Positions 1 through 9,389 are shown, numbered from the stretch's first letter. The stretch: DNA of 18,438 bases from JAJPJX01 sp964568355 (GCA_964568355.1 CAZMRK010000202.1:1-18438); one strand, 5' to 3'. A program made the numbers and translations. Notes: a model not told the origin generated them from the letters alone.

Positions 1-1527
1 CTTTTCCAGCGGCGGCTGCTACGCAAGGAACTGGCGCGGTGGAACTCGCGGTTCGACTGGCAACGGCGGATGCTCTTCACCGAACATCATCTGAGCCATG
101 CGGCCAGCGCATTCTTCCCCTCCCCATTCGACGAAGCGGTGGTGCTGACCATGGACGGCGTGGGCGAATGGGCTACGACATCGGTGGCGGCAGGAAAGGG
201 GAACAATCTCCAGATCCTGCGTGAGATCCACTTTCCGCACTCGCTCGGACTGCTCTACTCGGCTTTTACGTACTACACCGGATTCAAAGTGAATTCCGGG
301 GAATACAAGCTGATGGGACTCGCGCCTTACGGGCAGCCGCGCTATCGAGGCGTGATTACCGACCAATTGATCGATATCAAGCCGGACGGTTCATTTCGGT
401 TGAACCTGCGATATTTCGACTACTGTTGCGGCTTGAGAATGACGAATCAGGCATTCGATGAGCTGTTCGGGGGGCCGCCGCGGAAGCCTTCGGAGCCAGT
501 CGAGCAGCGTCACATGGATGTGGCCGCTTCCATACAGTCGGTTCTCGATGAGGTCGTGCTCGCGATGACACGCTCGCTGGCGAGCGAGACCGGCGCCCGG
601 AACCTGTGCCTGGCCGGGGGAGTCGCGCTGAATTGTGTGACCAACGGAAGAGTTTTGCGGGATGGCCGGTTCGAACGGATTTGGATCCAGCCGGCCGCCG
701 GAGACGCCGGAGGCGCGCTGGGCGCAGCCTTGGCCGCCTATCATCTTTTTCAAGCCCAGCCCAGGGCTGCCGGTCCGGGCGACGCCATGCAGGGATCCTA
801 CCTGGGGCCGGCGTTCGAACAGGGAGAAATCGAGCGGCACCTCTCCGAGGCTGGAGCAAAGTTTTCCATCGTGGACGATTCCTGCCTGGTGAAGCAATGT
901 GCCGGCGCGCTGGCCGAAGGGAAGGCGCTGGGATGGTTTCAGGGACGGATGGAGTTTGGGCCGCGAGCCCTGGGAGCGCGCTCGATTCTTGCCGCCGCCC
1001 GCTCGCCATCCATGCAGTCGGTCTTGAATCGCAAGGTGAAATTCCGCGAATCGTTCCGGCCCTTTGCCCCGGCGGTGCTGCGCGAAGACGTCTCAGACTG
1101 GTTTCAGATCGAGGTGGATAGCCCTTATATGCTGCTGACGGCTGATGTGGCGGAGCATCTTCGCTGCGAGCTTAGGCCGGAGGAGCAGAACCTGTCTGGC
1201 ATCGAGAAGCTGGACTGTGCGAGATCCAGGATCCCGGCGGTGACGCACGTGGACTACTCGGCGCGGATCCAGACGGTGCATCGCGAAACGAATCCTCGTT
1301 TTCACGCGCTGATCCAAGAGTTCAAAGAGCGCACGGGCTGCCCGGTGATCGTCAATACCAGCTTTAACGTCCGGGGCGAACCGATCGTGTGCACGCCGGA
1401 GGAAGCCTTCCGGTGCTTCATGGGAACCGGGCTGGATATGCTGGCTGTGGAAAACTGCCTGCTTTGGAAAGATCAGCAGAATCCAGAGCAGCGACGCGAT
1501 CAGGCAACGGCCTTCGAACCTGACTAA
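1..1527 (+). CDS. Carbamoyltransferase, NodU/CmcH/TobZ family (5' end outside window)
   Basis: The frame is open from base 1, so the start lies upstream; the ATG at 70 falls inside conserved sequence. About 508 residues are visible and the family is usually 550-600 long, so roughly 50-100 residues are missing. Counting from base 1, the N-terminal Kae1-like domain shows HHLSHAASAF (about 29-38, the HxxxH metal site) and MDGVGEW (about 51-57), then NSGEYKLMGLAPYG and LAGGVALNC. The C-terminal YrdC-like half shows GRMEFGPRALGARSI, KFRESFRPFAPAVL and NTSFNVRGEPIVCTP near the end. Family knowledge: these enzymes make carbamoyl-adenylate from carbamoyl phosphate and ATP and transfer carbamoyl to a hydroxyl of a sugar, antibiotic or Nod factor. 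The acceptor here is unknown. Stop TAA at 1525. It lies 98 bp ahead of the receptor operon and is probably transcribed separately. The family call is firm; the pathway is not. Confidence 0.93.
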   Translation, partial: LFQRRLLRKELARWNSRFDWQRRMLFTEHHLSHAASAFFPSPFDEAVVLTMDGVGEWATTSVAAGKGNNLQILREIHFPHSLGLLYSAFTYYTGFKVNSGEYKLMGLAPYGQPRYRGVITDQLIDIKPDGSFRLNLRYFDYCCGLRMTNQAFDELFGGPPRKPSEPVEQRHMDVAASIQSVLDEVVLAMTRSLASETGARNLCLAGGVALNCVTNGRVLRDGRFERIWIQPAAGDAGGALGAALAAYHLFQAQPRAAGPGDAMQGSYLGPAFEQGEIERHLSEAGAKFSIVDDSCLVKQCAGALAEGKALGWFQGRMEFGPRALGARSILAAARSPSMQSVLNRKVKFRESFRPFAPAVLREDVSDWFQIEVDSPYMLLTADVAEHLRCELRPEEQNLSGIEKLDCARSRIPAVTHVDYSARIQTVHRETNPRFHALIQEFKERTGCPVIVNTSFNVRGEPIVCTPEEAFRCFMGTGLDMLAVENCLLWKDQQNPEQRRDQATAFEPD

Positions 1528-1545
1528 CTTCGCTATATCATCCTA

Positions 1546-1561
1546 TTGGCCGGACGGCCAA
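1546..1561. repeat. Perfect 7-bp inverted repeat after carbamoyltransferase gene
   Basis: TTGGCCG and CGGCCAA are separated by GA, 19 bp after the carbamoyltransferase stop and just upstream of the TTGACA element of the next gene. It could be a short transcription-termination hairpin, but no T-tract follows and a 2-nt loop is strained (a 6-bp stem with a 4-nt loop is also possible). It could instead be an operator for a dimeric regulator. The function is undecided. Confidence 0.4.
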
Positions 1562-1572
1562 GCCCGCGCGAA

Positions 1573-1602
1573 TTGACAGAGTGTCCACGTATAGGGTACT
1601 TT
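1573..1602 (+). promoter_or_regulatory. Candidate sigma70-type promoter of the receptor operon
   Basis: A perfect TTGACA (1573-1578) is followed, after 18 bp, by a weak -10-like TACTTT (1597-1602). Transcription would then begin near 1609, leaving a short leader that contains the GGAGGA ribosome site and the ATG at 1626. The -10 match is poor, so only the -35 is convincing. Confidence 0.35.
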
Positions 1603-1613
1603 CAGACCCACTC

Positions 1614-1619
1614 GGAGGA
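1614..1619 (+). promoter_or_regulatory. Ribosome binding site fixing the receptor start at 1626
   Basis: GGAGGA sits 6 nt before ATG 1626. An in-frame GTG at 1581 would add 15 residues in front of the signal peptide. It has no comparable Shine-Dalgarno sequence and lies within the candidate promoter, so ATG 1626 is preferred. Confidence 0.75.
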
Positions 1620-1625
1620 TTGTGG

Positions 1626-4600
1626 ATGCTCTCTCGATTGCTTGCGATACTTCTGTTGTCGGGCGCCTGCGGCCCGTTACTTTTTTCACAAATCACGACC
1701 GCGACGATTGTCGGCACGGTTCGCGATTCCTCCGGGGCGGTTATCGCCAAGGCCGATATCGAGGCACGCGCCGTCGCCACCAATCTCGTGCGGGCGATGC
1801 TGACTGACGGCGAAGGAAACTACATTCTGACTAACTTGCCAGTCGGCGAATACGAAGTTACGGCTTCGGCGGCCGGATTTAAGAAAGAAATCCAGCAAGG
1901 GATTATCCTGCAAGTCCGGCAGGTGGCGCGCATCGATATTGTGTTGCAGCCCGGCAATGTTTCGGAATCGGTTCATGTGGTGGCCGCAGCACCCTTGATC
2001 AATACGGAGGATGGGGTCTTCGGCGATGTGATCGAAAATCGCCGCGTGGTCGAACTGCCTCTGAACGGCCGAAACTTCAATACGCTGGCTCTGCTGACGC
2101 CGAACATCCAGAACGGCATCCCCGGCGGAGCCACGCTGCAAAGTTTTCTGGCCGGTGGCGTAGGGGTATGGGCCCATGGCAGCCGCGACACGGACAACGA
2201 GTGGAACCTCGACGGCGCCACCATGAGTGTCGGCTTCTATAACTGGAACTCGTTCAATCCCTCCATCGACGCCATCCAGGAGTTCAAGATGCAGACGGGA
2301 AACTACTCGGCAGAGTTCGGGTTTCAATCGGGGGCGAACGTCAACATCATCACCAAGTCGGGCACAAACTCCTTTCACGGGACGCTGTTCAATTTTCTGC
2401 GCAATGACAAGATGGACGCGCGGGGCTTCTTCCCGACCGCAAAGCCGACGCTGCGCCAGAATCAGTTTGGGGGAACTGTCGGCGGACCGGTTCTTATCCC
2501 GAAGCTGTATAACGGAAAGAATCGCACCTTCTTCTTCTCGAACTATGAAGGGCTGCGTATCCGGCAGCAGTCGTTCGGGCGTTTCATTGTTCCCACAGAA
2601 GCCCAGCGCGGCGGCGACTTGAGCCATACCTTCGGAGGCGCATCCCAGACAGCCACGATTGTCGATCCCTCCAGCGGGACTCCGTTCCCGGGCAATGTGA
2701 TCCCCGCCAACCGCATTGCCAGCCAGGCACAGAAGATTCTCGGCTACTTCCCGAGCGAAAATGCGCCGGGTGCTCTCTTCAACTTCCAGGTATTGGCGCC
2801 AGTCCCCACGCAGACCAACTCCACCATTCAGAAGATTGACCATCGTTTCAGCGACAAGGACTCCATCTTCGCGCGCGGCGCTTATGACAACCGCCTGCGA
2901 CCGGATCCGGAGTACTTTCCGGGCTTCGTCCGCACAACTGGTTTGAAGGCCTATAACGTAACGGCTCATTGGACTCGCATCTGGTCGCCGACCGTCATTC
3001 AGGATGTGCAGATCGCCTACAATCGCAGCTTCATTTTCCAATCAGACCCGCGCGAGAACACCGATTTCAGTATTTTGAACGCCCTGGGCATTCCCGCAAT
3101 TCCCGCAGCCAAGCAGACCAACGGCTTTCCTTTGATCGCCATTGCAGGGTATTCGTCGATCGGCGACATGACCAATGATCCGCTTATCCAACCGGATGAG
3201 GTCTACCAGCTCCTGTACAACCTCTCGGTCAATCATGGACGCCACCACTTCAAGACCGGACTCGACCTGCGGCGGGTTCGGTCGGACCGGTTGCAAGGCC
3301 TCACCGTTCGCGGTCAATTCAATTTTGATGACAACAACCCAGTCGGCTCCGGCAGCGCCATGGCCGACTTTCTGCTGGGACTGCCGTCCCAATCGAGTGT
3401 CGGCGACCGCGCCTGGACGATTCGCATGCGACAGCATCGCATCGGCGTCTATGTTCAGGATGACTGGCAGATTTCGCCGCGCCTGACGCTCAACCTGGGG
3501 CTGAGGTGGGAGCCGACCACACCGGTTCACGACCATAGCGGCGAAGTTACCGGTTTTGATTTCGTCAACGGCAGGCCGATTCCCATGACTGCCGGGCAGC
3601 CGTTCTATCCCAGCGACTATAACAACGTGGCGCCCCGCATCTCATTCGCTTTTCGCCCATTCCGGAACGACAAGACGGTGATTCGCGGGGGCTACGGAAT
3701 TTACTACAACTCCACGATGAACCTGGCGCTATTCCGTCTGGGCAGCAACCCTCCCTGGGCCAACATCAGCAACTACTACGCCAATAGAGGCGCTCCGCTG
3801 ATCAGTTTCGATAATCCCTTTCCGCAGGGCGCGGCGGGCGCTGCCCCTCCGCCGAACTATGGTGCTCTGGTACCCGATTTCAAAGTCGGCTATTCCCAGT
3901 TGCGATCCTTTCACCTGGCCCAGGAGATTACCGCGAACAATGCCGTGGAGTTCGGCTACGTGGGCACTTTCGCGCTGGGAGGCGACCGAGGAGTGAGTGT
4001 GAACGACGCGCCGCCGGGACCTGGCCCGATCCAGGATCGCCGTCCTTTCCCACAGTATGGAGTGTTGACGCAGGTTCGCTCCGATTCCAAGACCTTCTAC
4101 AATGCCGGCACGGCCAAGTTCACCCGGCGGTTCAGCAAAGGATTGACCGCCCTGAGTTCTTTCACCTTTTCCCGCAGCATCGACCAGGCGTTCTCTTCGG
4201 TCGCCGGCAATCCCACAGGCGGGGCGGTTTCCCAGGACTATCACAACCTTTCGCAGCGGGGCCTTTCCGGGTCCCATCGCAAGTTCGTCTGGGTAACCAG
4301 CGCAATTTACGACATTCCCTATCGCGGCAGAGGCATCGCCGGACAGATTCTGGGTGGATGGCAGGCGAGCACCATTTCCACGGTACAGTCAGGCGGCGCG
4401 TTCAATGTGACGGAACTGGGCGGCACGGCGCGCCTCAACACAGGATCGGCGCAGTACCCCAACCGAATCAGCGACGGAAACCTGCCCGGTTCCGAACGCA
4501 CGATCAACCGCTGGTTTGATACGGGCGCGTTTGTCTTCGCTCCCATGTACACTTTCGGCAACTCCGAGACAAGGACCTTGATTATGCCCGGCCTGTTCAA

Positions 4601-4796
4601 TATCGATTTCAATCTGAAGAAGGCCTTTCGCTTTTCGGAAAACAGGCAGCTAGAGTTTCGGGCGGAGTTCTTCAACGTCTTGAACCACACGAATTTCGAC
4701 ATGCCCGGCAACACCCTGGGCTCTCCTACTTTCGGCGTCATCTCCCAGGCCGAGCCGGCACGGATTTCGCAAATGAGCCTGAAATTCGTATTCTAG
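1626..4796 (+). CDS. TonB-dependent receptor, Oar-like, with carboxypeptidase-regulatory-like N-terminal domain
   Basis: 1056 residues from ATG 1626, chosen for its GGAGGA ribosome site and because translation then begins directly with a signal peptide (MLSRLLAILLLSGACGPLLFSQ is broken near residue 22). Residues about 25-110 form a carboxypeptidase-regulatory-like beta-sandwich (GTVRDSSGAVI at 30-40; DGEGNY and LPVGEYEVTA at 61-80). The plug domain follows, with the LPLNGRNF motif (144-151) typical of acidobacterial Oar-like receptors. The remainder is beta-barrel rich in aromatic and Asn/Gly strands, ending in SLKFVF with a terminal Phe as expected for BAM-dependent outer-membrane insertion. 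Family knowledge: such proteins bind and import large ligands at the outer membrane; the ligand is not predictable. No N-terminal TonB box was identified. It heads a plus-strand set of four genes, and its TAG stop overlaps the first possible start (GTG) of the next gene by one base. Confidence 0.93.
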   Translation: MLSRLLAILLLSGACGPLLFSQITTATIVGTVRDSSGAVIAKADIEARAVATNLVRAMLTDGEGNYILTNLPVGEYEVTASAAGFKKEIQQGIILQVRQVARIDIVLQPGNVSESVHVVAAAPLINTEDGVFGDVIENRRVVELPLNGRNFNTLALLTPNIQNGIPGGATLQSFLAGGVGVWAHGSRDTDNEWNLDGATMSVGFYNWNSFNPSIDAIQEFKMQTGNYSAEFGFQSGANVNIITKSGTNSFHGTLFNFLRNDKMDARGFFPTAKPTLRQNQFGGTVGGPVLIPKLYNGKNRTFFFSNYEGLRIRQQSFGRFIVPTEAQRGGDLSHTFGGASQTATIVDPSSGTPFPGNVIPANRIASQAQKILGYFPSENAPGALFNFQVLAPVPTQTNSTIQKIDHRFSDKDSIFARGAYDNRLRPDPEYFPGFVRTTGLKAYNVTAHWTRIWSPTVIQDVQIAYNRSFIFQSDPRENTDFSILNALGIPAIPAAKQTNGFPLIAIAGYSSIGDMTNDPLIQPDEVYQLLYNLSVNHGRHHFKTGLDLRRVRSDRLQGLTVRGQFNFDDNNPVGSGSAMADFLLGLPSQSSVGDRAWTIRMRQHRIGVYVQDDWQISPRLTLNLGLRWEPTTPVHDHSGEVTGFDFVNGRPIPMTAGQPFYPSDYNNVAPRISFAFRPFRNDKTVIRGGYGIYYNSTMNLALFRLGSNPPWANISNYYANRGAPLISFDNPFPQGAAGAAPPPNYGALVPDFKVGYSQLRSFHLAQEITANNAVEFGYVGTFALGGDRGVSVNDAPPGPGPIQDRRPFPQYGVLTQVRSDSKTFYNAGTAKFTRRFSKGLTALSSFTFSRSIDQAFSSVAGNPTGGAVSQDYHNLSQRGLSGSHRKFVWVTSAIYDIPYRGRGIAGQILGGWQASTISTVQSGGAFNVTELGGTARLNTGSAQYPNRISDGNLPGSERTINRWFDTGAFVFAPMYTFGNSETRTLIMPGLFNIDFNLKKAFRFSENRQLEFRAEFFNVLNHTNFDMPGNTLGSPTFGVISQAEPARISQMSLKFVF

Positions 4797-6937
4797 TGAG
4801 GCGAGGCTTAGCGCACGAGGGAATGGGACTGGGTAGATTCCGACTGATCCGATACGTTCTGGCGGCGGTTCTGTTTGCGATTCCGGCACTTGCGGAACAG
4901 GCGCTTCCTTCCCTCGCGCCCTCGGTCAAATCGGTGTTTCCGCACGGTATCCGCAAGGGAACAGCCGCCGAGGTGGTGCTCAAAGGAGAGCATCTGGAGG
5001 GCACGCACACGGTCCATTTCGCCGGTTCCGGGGTCCAGGCGACGGTTCTTTCCGCCACGCGCAGCCGCGCGCGCGTGCGGGTCACGGCTGGGCCGGATGC
5101 CGAAGTGGGTACCCGCGATTTTCGCCTGGTGACGCCGCGGGGGAGCTACGTAGGCGTCTTCGATATCGGCTCGCTTGACGAGACCCGCGAGGCGGAGCCG
5201 AATGACGATCCGCGGAAGCCGCAACGGATCACTCTGCCATGCACCGTCAACGGCGTGATCGAAAACGAGGATTGGGACCACTTTGCTTTCCATGCGGCCG
5301 GCGGCGAAACACTGGCTTTCGAAGTAATGGCAACACGAAACGGCTCGCGCCTGGATGCCGATCTCGCAATCCTGGATGCGCAGGGCCGTGAACTGGCCTG
5401 GAACGATGACCATTACATCTTCGGCGACCCACGCGTGGAGTATCGCTTCCCCAAGGACGGCGATTACGTGGTGCGCGTCGGATCGTTAGCGGGTGGTCCG
5501 ATGGCCGACTATCGCCTCATTGCGGGTCGCGTCCCCTACCTTTCGCACACCCTGCCGGCGGGCGTCGAACGCGGCAAGCCTTCCGAGATCACCATCTACG
5601 GCTCCTTCCTGGAGAACGTCACCGAAGTCTGGCTTGGTAGTTTTCGTGTTCCGGGCAAAATTCTGAGCAGGACGGCGGCTTCTTTGCGCGTTTCCGTGCG
5701 GGTTCCTCCGACGACGACGCTGGGAGAACAGCACCTGCACGTCGCAAGCGGCGGACTCGAGGCGCCGGTTCCGGCAGCCGTGCTGATCGGCGAGATTGAG
5801 GAAATCACCGTTACAGGCAATCCCGCAACGCCCACAGAGGCGATTCCTATCCGGACTCCAGCCGTGGTCAACGGAGCGATCTCCCGGCCCGACCAGAGCC
5901 AGTATTTCTCCTTCCACGCGGAGGCAGGGCAGCGCTTCGAATTCCGTGTGGATTCGATGCACTTGGGCTATTCGTTGGACCCGGTAATTACCCTGTTCGA
6001 TCCTTCCGGAAAGCGGTTGGCAGCCGCAGATGATCCGGGCATCGATGAGCGCACGGACGAATATCAACTGGATCCGCGCATGGCTTATCAGTTCCCGCAA
6101 ACCGGCACCTACTTGGTGGCCGTGCGAGACAGTATGTATCGAGGCAGTCCGGACTTCGTTTACCGGCTTTCCGTTCTGCCGGATGCAACGGATTTTCGTC
6201 TGGAGGCCAGAGAGCCGGTGAAAACCGTGTACGCGGGGGAGCAGACGGAACTGCTGCTGCGGGTGCGCCGCTTAGGCGGGTGGGACACTCCGGTCGAAGT
6301 GGAGGCCGTGAACCTTCCACCGGGCATCGTTTCCGAGAAAGTCATCGTGCCTGCCAAGGATTCTGTTGTCAAAGATACCTGCGGTGTGGAGCGAACCATC
6401 GACGGCACGATCGTACACTTGCCGCTCCGCGTAGAAGGCACGCAGCCCGGTTTGTATCACATCTCAATCCGGGCGCAGGGGCAACGGGGCGGGCAGCGGG
6501 TGCAACATATCGCCCGGGTAGATTATGAGCGCTACGCAGCCGGATACTTTTACGGGCCGATGCAGGAACAACAGATGGATCTTTCGGTGGTTGCCGCTCC
6601 GAGAGTTTTTCTGACCACGCCCGAGAAGATCGAAGTAGCGCCTGGAGGCAGTGCGCCGCTTCAGATAACGGTCGCGCGCTTCCGGGAAGCGGCGGGCCGT
6701 GCGCTTATAATTAGAGCAACTTCGCTTCCGCCAGGGATTCGTCTGGAACCGGTTTCTGTTCCGGCAGAGGCGAAGCAGTTCACCATGCAGGTGGCCGCCG
6801 CGCCGGATGCGCGGGAGGGGGAAGCAGCCGTGACCTTGTCCGCCGAAATCGCAGGAGCCGCTCCGCCGGTCGAGCCCTCGTCCGTGCGGGTGCAGATACG
6901 CCGCAAGCCCGAGCCCGGCGGAACGGAGAGCCGATGA
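4796..6937 (+). CDS. Secreted multidomain protein with two PPC-like and two TIG/Ig-like domains
   Basis: Up to 713 residues. Two starts are possible: GTG 4796, which overlaps the receptor's TAG stop (TAGTG), or ATG 4823, which gives a shorter, more typical signal peptide but has GAGGGA directly against it with no spacer. Either way a hydrophobic signal ends at about ALAEQ (residue 35 of the long form). Order: TIG/IPT-like fold (about 42-125), a PPC (pre-peptidase C-terminal-like) domain opening with EAEPNDDP (132-139), a second TIG-like unit (about 248-335), a second PPC-like domain (about 345-460), then two further Ig-like segments with the repeated phrase LPPGI. Family knowledge: PPC and TIG domains are extracellular binding or spacer modules. 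In Planctomycetota and Acidobacteriota such proteins often sit next to DUF1549/DUF1553 and DUF1501 genes, as here. No catalytic motif is visible; the role is unknown, probably periplasmic or surface binding. Confidence 0.82.
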   Translation: MRRGLAHEGMGLGRFRLIRYVLAAVLFAIPALAEQALPSLAPSVKSVFPHGIRKGTAAEVVLKGEHLEGTHTVHFAGSGVQATVLSATRSRARVRVTAGPDAEVGTRDFRLVTPRGSYVGVFDIGSLDETREAEPNDDPRKPQRITLPCTVNGVIENEDWDHFAFHAAGGETLAFEVMATRNGSRLDADLAILDAQGRELAWNDDHYIFGDPRVEYRFPKDGDYVVRVGSLAGGPMADYRLIAGRVPYLSHTLPAGVERGKPSEITIYGSFLENVTEVWLGSFRVPGKILSRTAASLRVSVRVPPTTTLGEQHLHVASGGLEAPVPAAVLIGEIEEITVTGNPATPTEAIPIRTPAVVNGAISRPDQSQYFSFHAEAGQRFEFRVDSMHLGYSLDPVITLFDPSGKRLAAADDPGIDERTDEYQLDPRMAYQFPQTGTYLVAVRDSMYRGSPDFVYRLSVLPDATDFRLEAREPVKTVYAGEQTELLLRVRRLGGWDTPVEVEAVNLPPGIVSEKVIVPAKDSVVKDTCGVERTIDGTIVHLPLRVEGTQPGLYHISIRAQGQRGGQRVQHIARVDYERYAAGYFYGPMQEQQMDLSVVAAPRVFLTTPEKIEVAPGGSAPLQITVARFREAAGRALIIRATSLPPGIRLEPVSVPAEAKQFTMQVAAAPDAREGEAAVTLSAEIAGAAPPVEPSSVRVQIRRKPEPGGTESR

Positions 6938-9378
6938 ACTACGTCCGATGTGCAGGGCTGTTCCTTCTTTGCGTCTGCTCCGCCCTGGCGCGAACGGTGG
7001 ACATCCAGATCTACCCTCCCGTGGTGAAAGTGGAAGCGGGAGGGGCGGCTCAGACTATTCTGGTAGCAGCAACCAACGAAGAAGGAGTGACGAGAGACGT
7101 CACCGCGGAGGCCGCGCTGCGAGCCGCCAAGCCCGGAACGGCCCGAGTGAACGGCTCGCACGCCGTCGAGGGCCTTGCCCCAGGGCGGACCGTGCTTGAA
7201 GCCGTTTTCGACGGAAACCAGACCAGCATTCCCATAACGGTGGAGCCTTCACGACCGCATCCTTTTAGCTTTGTTAACGACATCGTCCCCATTTTCACCA
7301 AGGCCGATTGCGCCAACGCCAATTGTCACGGCTCGGTGCGTGGGCAAAAGGGCTTTAAGCTGTCGCTATTCGGCTACGAGCCGGAACTTGACTACAAGGC
7401 CATCACCAAGCTGTCTGATGGGCGGCGCGTGGATCTCAAGAATCCCGAAAACAGCCTGCTTTTGAAGAAGCCGACGTTTCAGGTGCCGCACGGCGGCGGT
7501 CTGCGCTTCAAGATCGGATCCCCGGAATATCAAGCCATGCTGGAATGGCTGAAGCGCGGTGCGCCATTCGACCAGCCGGGACTACCGAGAATCACCAGCC
7601 TATCTGTTTATCCGCAGCGATGGCGCCTAGTGGGCTTGGGTAGCAAAGTACAGCTCATCGCCGTAGCGGAGTACTCCGACGGTTCGGTTCGCGATGTGAC
7701 CCACATGGTCCGGTACAGCTCCAACGTCAGCGCCATCGCGTCGGCATCGGAAGCAGGGGTGGTGACCGCCGAATCACAGGGCGAGACCGCAATCATGGTC
7801 CGCACCATGGGATTGGCTGCGGCGGTTGAGTTGATGGTCGTCAAAGACCCACCGATGGCGCACTATCCCACCGTCTCCCGAAACAATTACATCGACGAGC
7901 ACGTATTCGGCAAGTTGCGGCTGATGAATCTGGTGCCCTCCGGTCTTTCGAGCGACGAGGAATTCCTGCGCCGCGTTTACCTGGACGTACTGGGAACGCT
8001 GCCCTCGCTTGAAGAAACTCGCGATTTCCTGGCCTCCCACGATCCCGAGAAACGCAGGCGATTGATTGATGCTCTCCTCGATCGTCCGGAGCGGGCCGAC
8101 GTCTGGGCGATGCGCTTCGCCGACATGTTCCGCGCGGGGTACAACGAGGCCGGGCAGAAGGGAGGAGGCGCCTACTACCGCTGGTTCCGCGACCAGGTGC
8201 GACACGACGTGGCCTACGACCAGATGGTGCGCGCCCTTCTGGTCAGCCAGGGCCGGCACGACTTTGAAGGGATCTCCAATTTCTATTTCGTCAGCCGGGA
8301 GATCGATCCGGAGGAATCGGCAGTCAACGTCAGCCAGCTACTGCTGGGAGTGCAAATCGAGTGCGCTCGCTGTCACAATCATCCATTCGAGAAGTGGACT
8401 CAGGACGACTTCTACGGGTTCGCCGCCTTCTTTGCGCGAGTGGAGCGCAAAGACATGTACCTCAACAATCACAATGCGACGTACCTGAAAGATACCGGCC
8501 AGGTCGTTCACCCCAAAACCAAAAAGGTGATGCAACCGAAGTATCTGGATGGTCCGCTCGAAACTGAAGTTCCCGGCGGGGACGTGCGCTATAAGCTGGC
8601 GCGCTGGGTCACGTCGCCGCGCAATCCCTTTTTCGCGAAAGCAACGGTGAACCGCGTCTGGAAATTTTACATGGGGCGAGGTCTGGTCGAGCCAGTGGAT
8701 GATTTCCGCGTTACCAATCCATCTACAAACGATGCATTGCTCGACGCTCTGGCGGCGGATTTTATCGAGAACGGCTACAGCTTGAAAAAGCTGGAGCGGC
8801 GCATCCTGAGCTCGCGCGCCTACCAGCTTTCTTCCGAGCCGAATGAAACCAATCGCACCGACCAAACCAACTATTCGCATTTTCTGGTTCGACGACTGAT
8901 GGCGGAGCAGATTGTTGACGGAATGACAGACGTAACCGGCGTCGCAGAGAAGTTCCCAAGTTTTCCGCTGGGCACCCGAGCCATGAGCATAGGCGTGCTT
9001 TCGTTTGCCAAACCGCACTACATGATGAAAGTGTTCGGACGCAATGACCTGCGTGAAGTCATCTGTGAGCGCGATACGAAGCCCAGCATAGCCCAGGTGA
9101 TGGATCTGGTGAGCGGCGATACCATCCAGCACCAGGTAACCGCGACAGGTGGGTCCCTTGACCGCTGGCTAACGGATCCGGTCCTCAGCGACCGGGAGCT
9201 CGTCAGCCGGGTCTATCTTTCCGCATTGCAGCGCCCTCCCGCACCTGAAGAGGTCGAAGCAGCCCTTGCCCCGCTGCGCTCTGCCTCCGATTCGGACCGT
9301 GCCGCTCAGCGCCGCCAGGCTTTTCAGGACCTGCTTTGGGCGGTGTTCAACTCCAAGGAATTTCTCTTCCAGCACTGA
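6934..9378 (+). CDS. DUF1549/DUF1553 (planctomycete-cytochrome-type) secreted protein
   Basis: 814 residues. ATG 6934 overlaps the preceding stop as ATGA, with GGAGAG just upstream, so translation is coupled. A signal peptide covers about 1-19 (cleavage near ALA-R). Then: an Ig/BIG2-like domain (about 22-104); a cytochrome-c-like segment with CANANCH (126-132), a C-x4-C-H form usual for this family, followed by FKLSLFGYEP; a second BIG2-like domain (about 218-302); DUF1549 (about 317-505) containing ECARCHNHPFEKW (C-x2-C-H at 477-481); and DUF1553 (about 551-810) starting near RYKLARWVTSPRNPFF. These domains in this order are the standard layout of the family. Whether heme is bound and what is acted on are not established; involvement in redox or breakdown of complex substrates is speculation from context. 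The DUF1501 gene follows after 11 bp, the usual partner. Confidence 0.92.
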   Translation: MNYVRCAGLFLLCVCSALARTVDIQIYPPVVKVEAGGAAQTILVAATNEEGVTRDVTAEAALRAAKPGTARVNGSHAVEGLAPGRTVLEAVFDGNQTSIPITVEPSRPHPFSFVNDIVPIFTKADCANANCHGSVRGQKGFKLSLFGYEPELDYKAITKLSDGRRVDLKNPENSLLLKKPTFQVPHGGGLRFKIGSPEYQAMLEWLKRGAPFDQPGLPRITSLSVYPQRWRLVGLGSKVQLIAVAEYSDGSVRDVTHMVRYSSNVSAIASASEAGVVTAESQGETAIMVRTMGLAAAVELMVVKDPPMAHYPTVSRNNYIDEHVFGKLRLMNLVPSGLSSDEEFLRRVYLDVLGTLPSLEETRDFLASHDPEKRRRLIDALLDRPERADVWAMRFADMFRAGYNEAGQKGGGAYYRWFRDQVRHDVAYDQMVRALLVSQGRHDFEGISNFYFVSREIDPEESAVNVSQLLLGVQIECARCHNHPFEKWTQDDFYGFAAFFARVERKDMYLNNHNATYLKDTGQVVHPKTKKVMQPKYLDGPLETEVPGGDVRYKLARWVTSPRNPFFAKATVNRVWKFYMGRGLVEPVDDFRVTNPSTNDALLDALAADFIENGYSLKKLERRILSSRAYQLSSEPNETNRTDQTNYSHFLVRRLMAEQIVDGMTDVTGVAEKFPSFPLGTRAMSIGVLSFAKPHYMMKVFGRNDLREVICERDTKPSIAQVMDLVSGDTIQHQVTATGGSLDRWLTDPVLSDRELVSRVYLSALQRPPAPEEVEAALAPLRSASDSDRAAQRRQAFQDLLWAVFNSKEFLFQH

Positions 9379-9383
9379 GGAAA
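9377..9383 (+). promoter_or_regulatory. Ribosome binding site fixing the DUF1501 start at 9390
   Basis: GAGGAAA overlaps the TGA stop of the upstream gene and lies 6 nt before ATG 9390. It selects this start over an in-frame GTG at 9336 that would lie inside the upstream gene and precede the Tat signal by 18 residues. Confidence 0.7.
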
Positions 9384-9389
9384 CCCGCA

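Noticed and set aside
1..1527. Carbamoyltransferase as a tailoring enzyme of the RiPP locus
   Set aside because: It is separated from LanB by a 9-kb unrelated envelope operon and lies on the other strand; nothing links it to the cluster.
1581..1625. GTG 1581 as start of the receptor
   Set aside because: It would place 15 residues before a good signal peptide and lies within the candidate promoter, while ATG 1626 has GGAGGA at 6 nt.
1686..3041. Long minus-strand open frame (451 codons) opposite the TonB-dependent receptor gene
   Set aside because: It is antisense to a well-conserved receptor, shows no recognisable motif or signal, and arises from high GC third-position bias.
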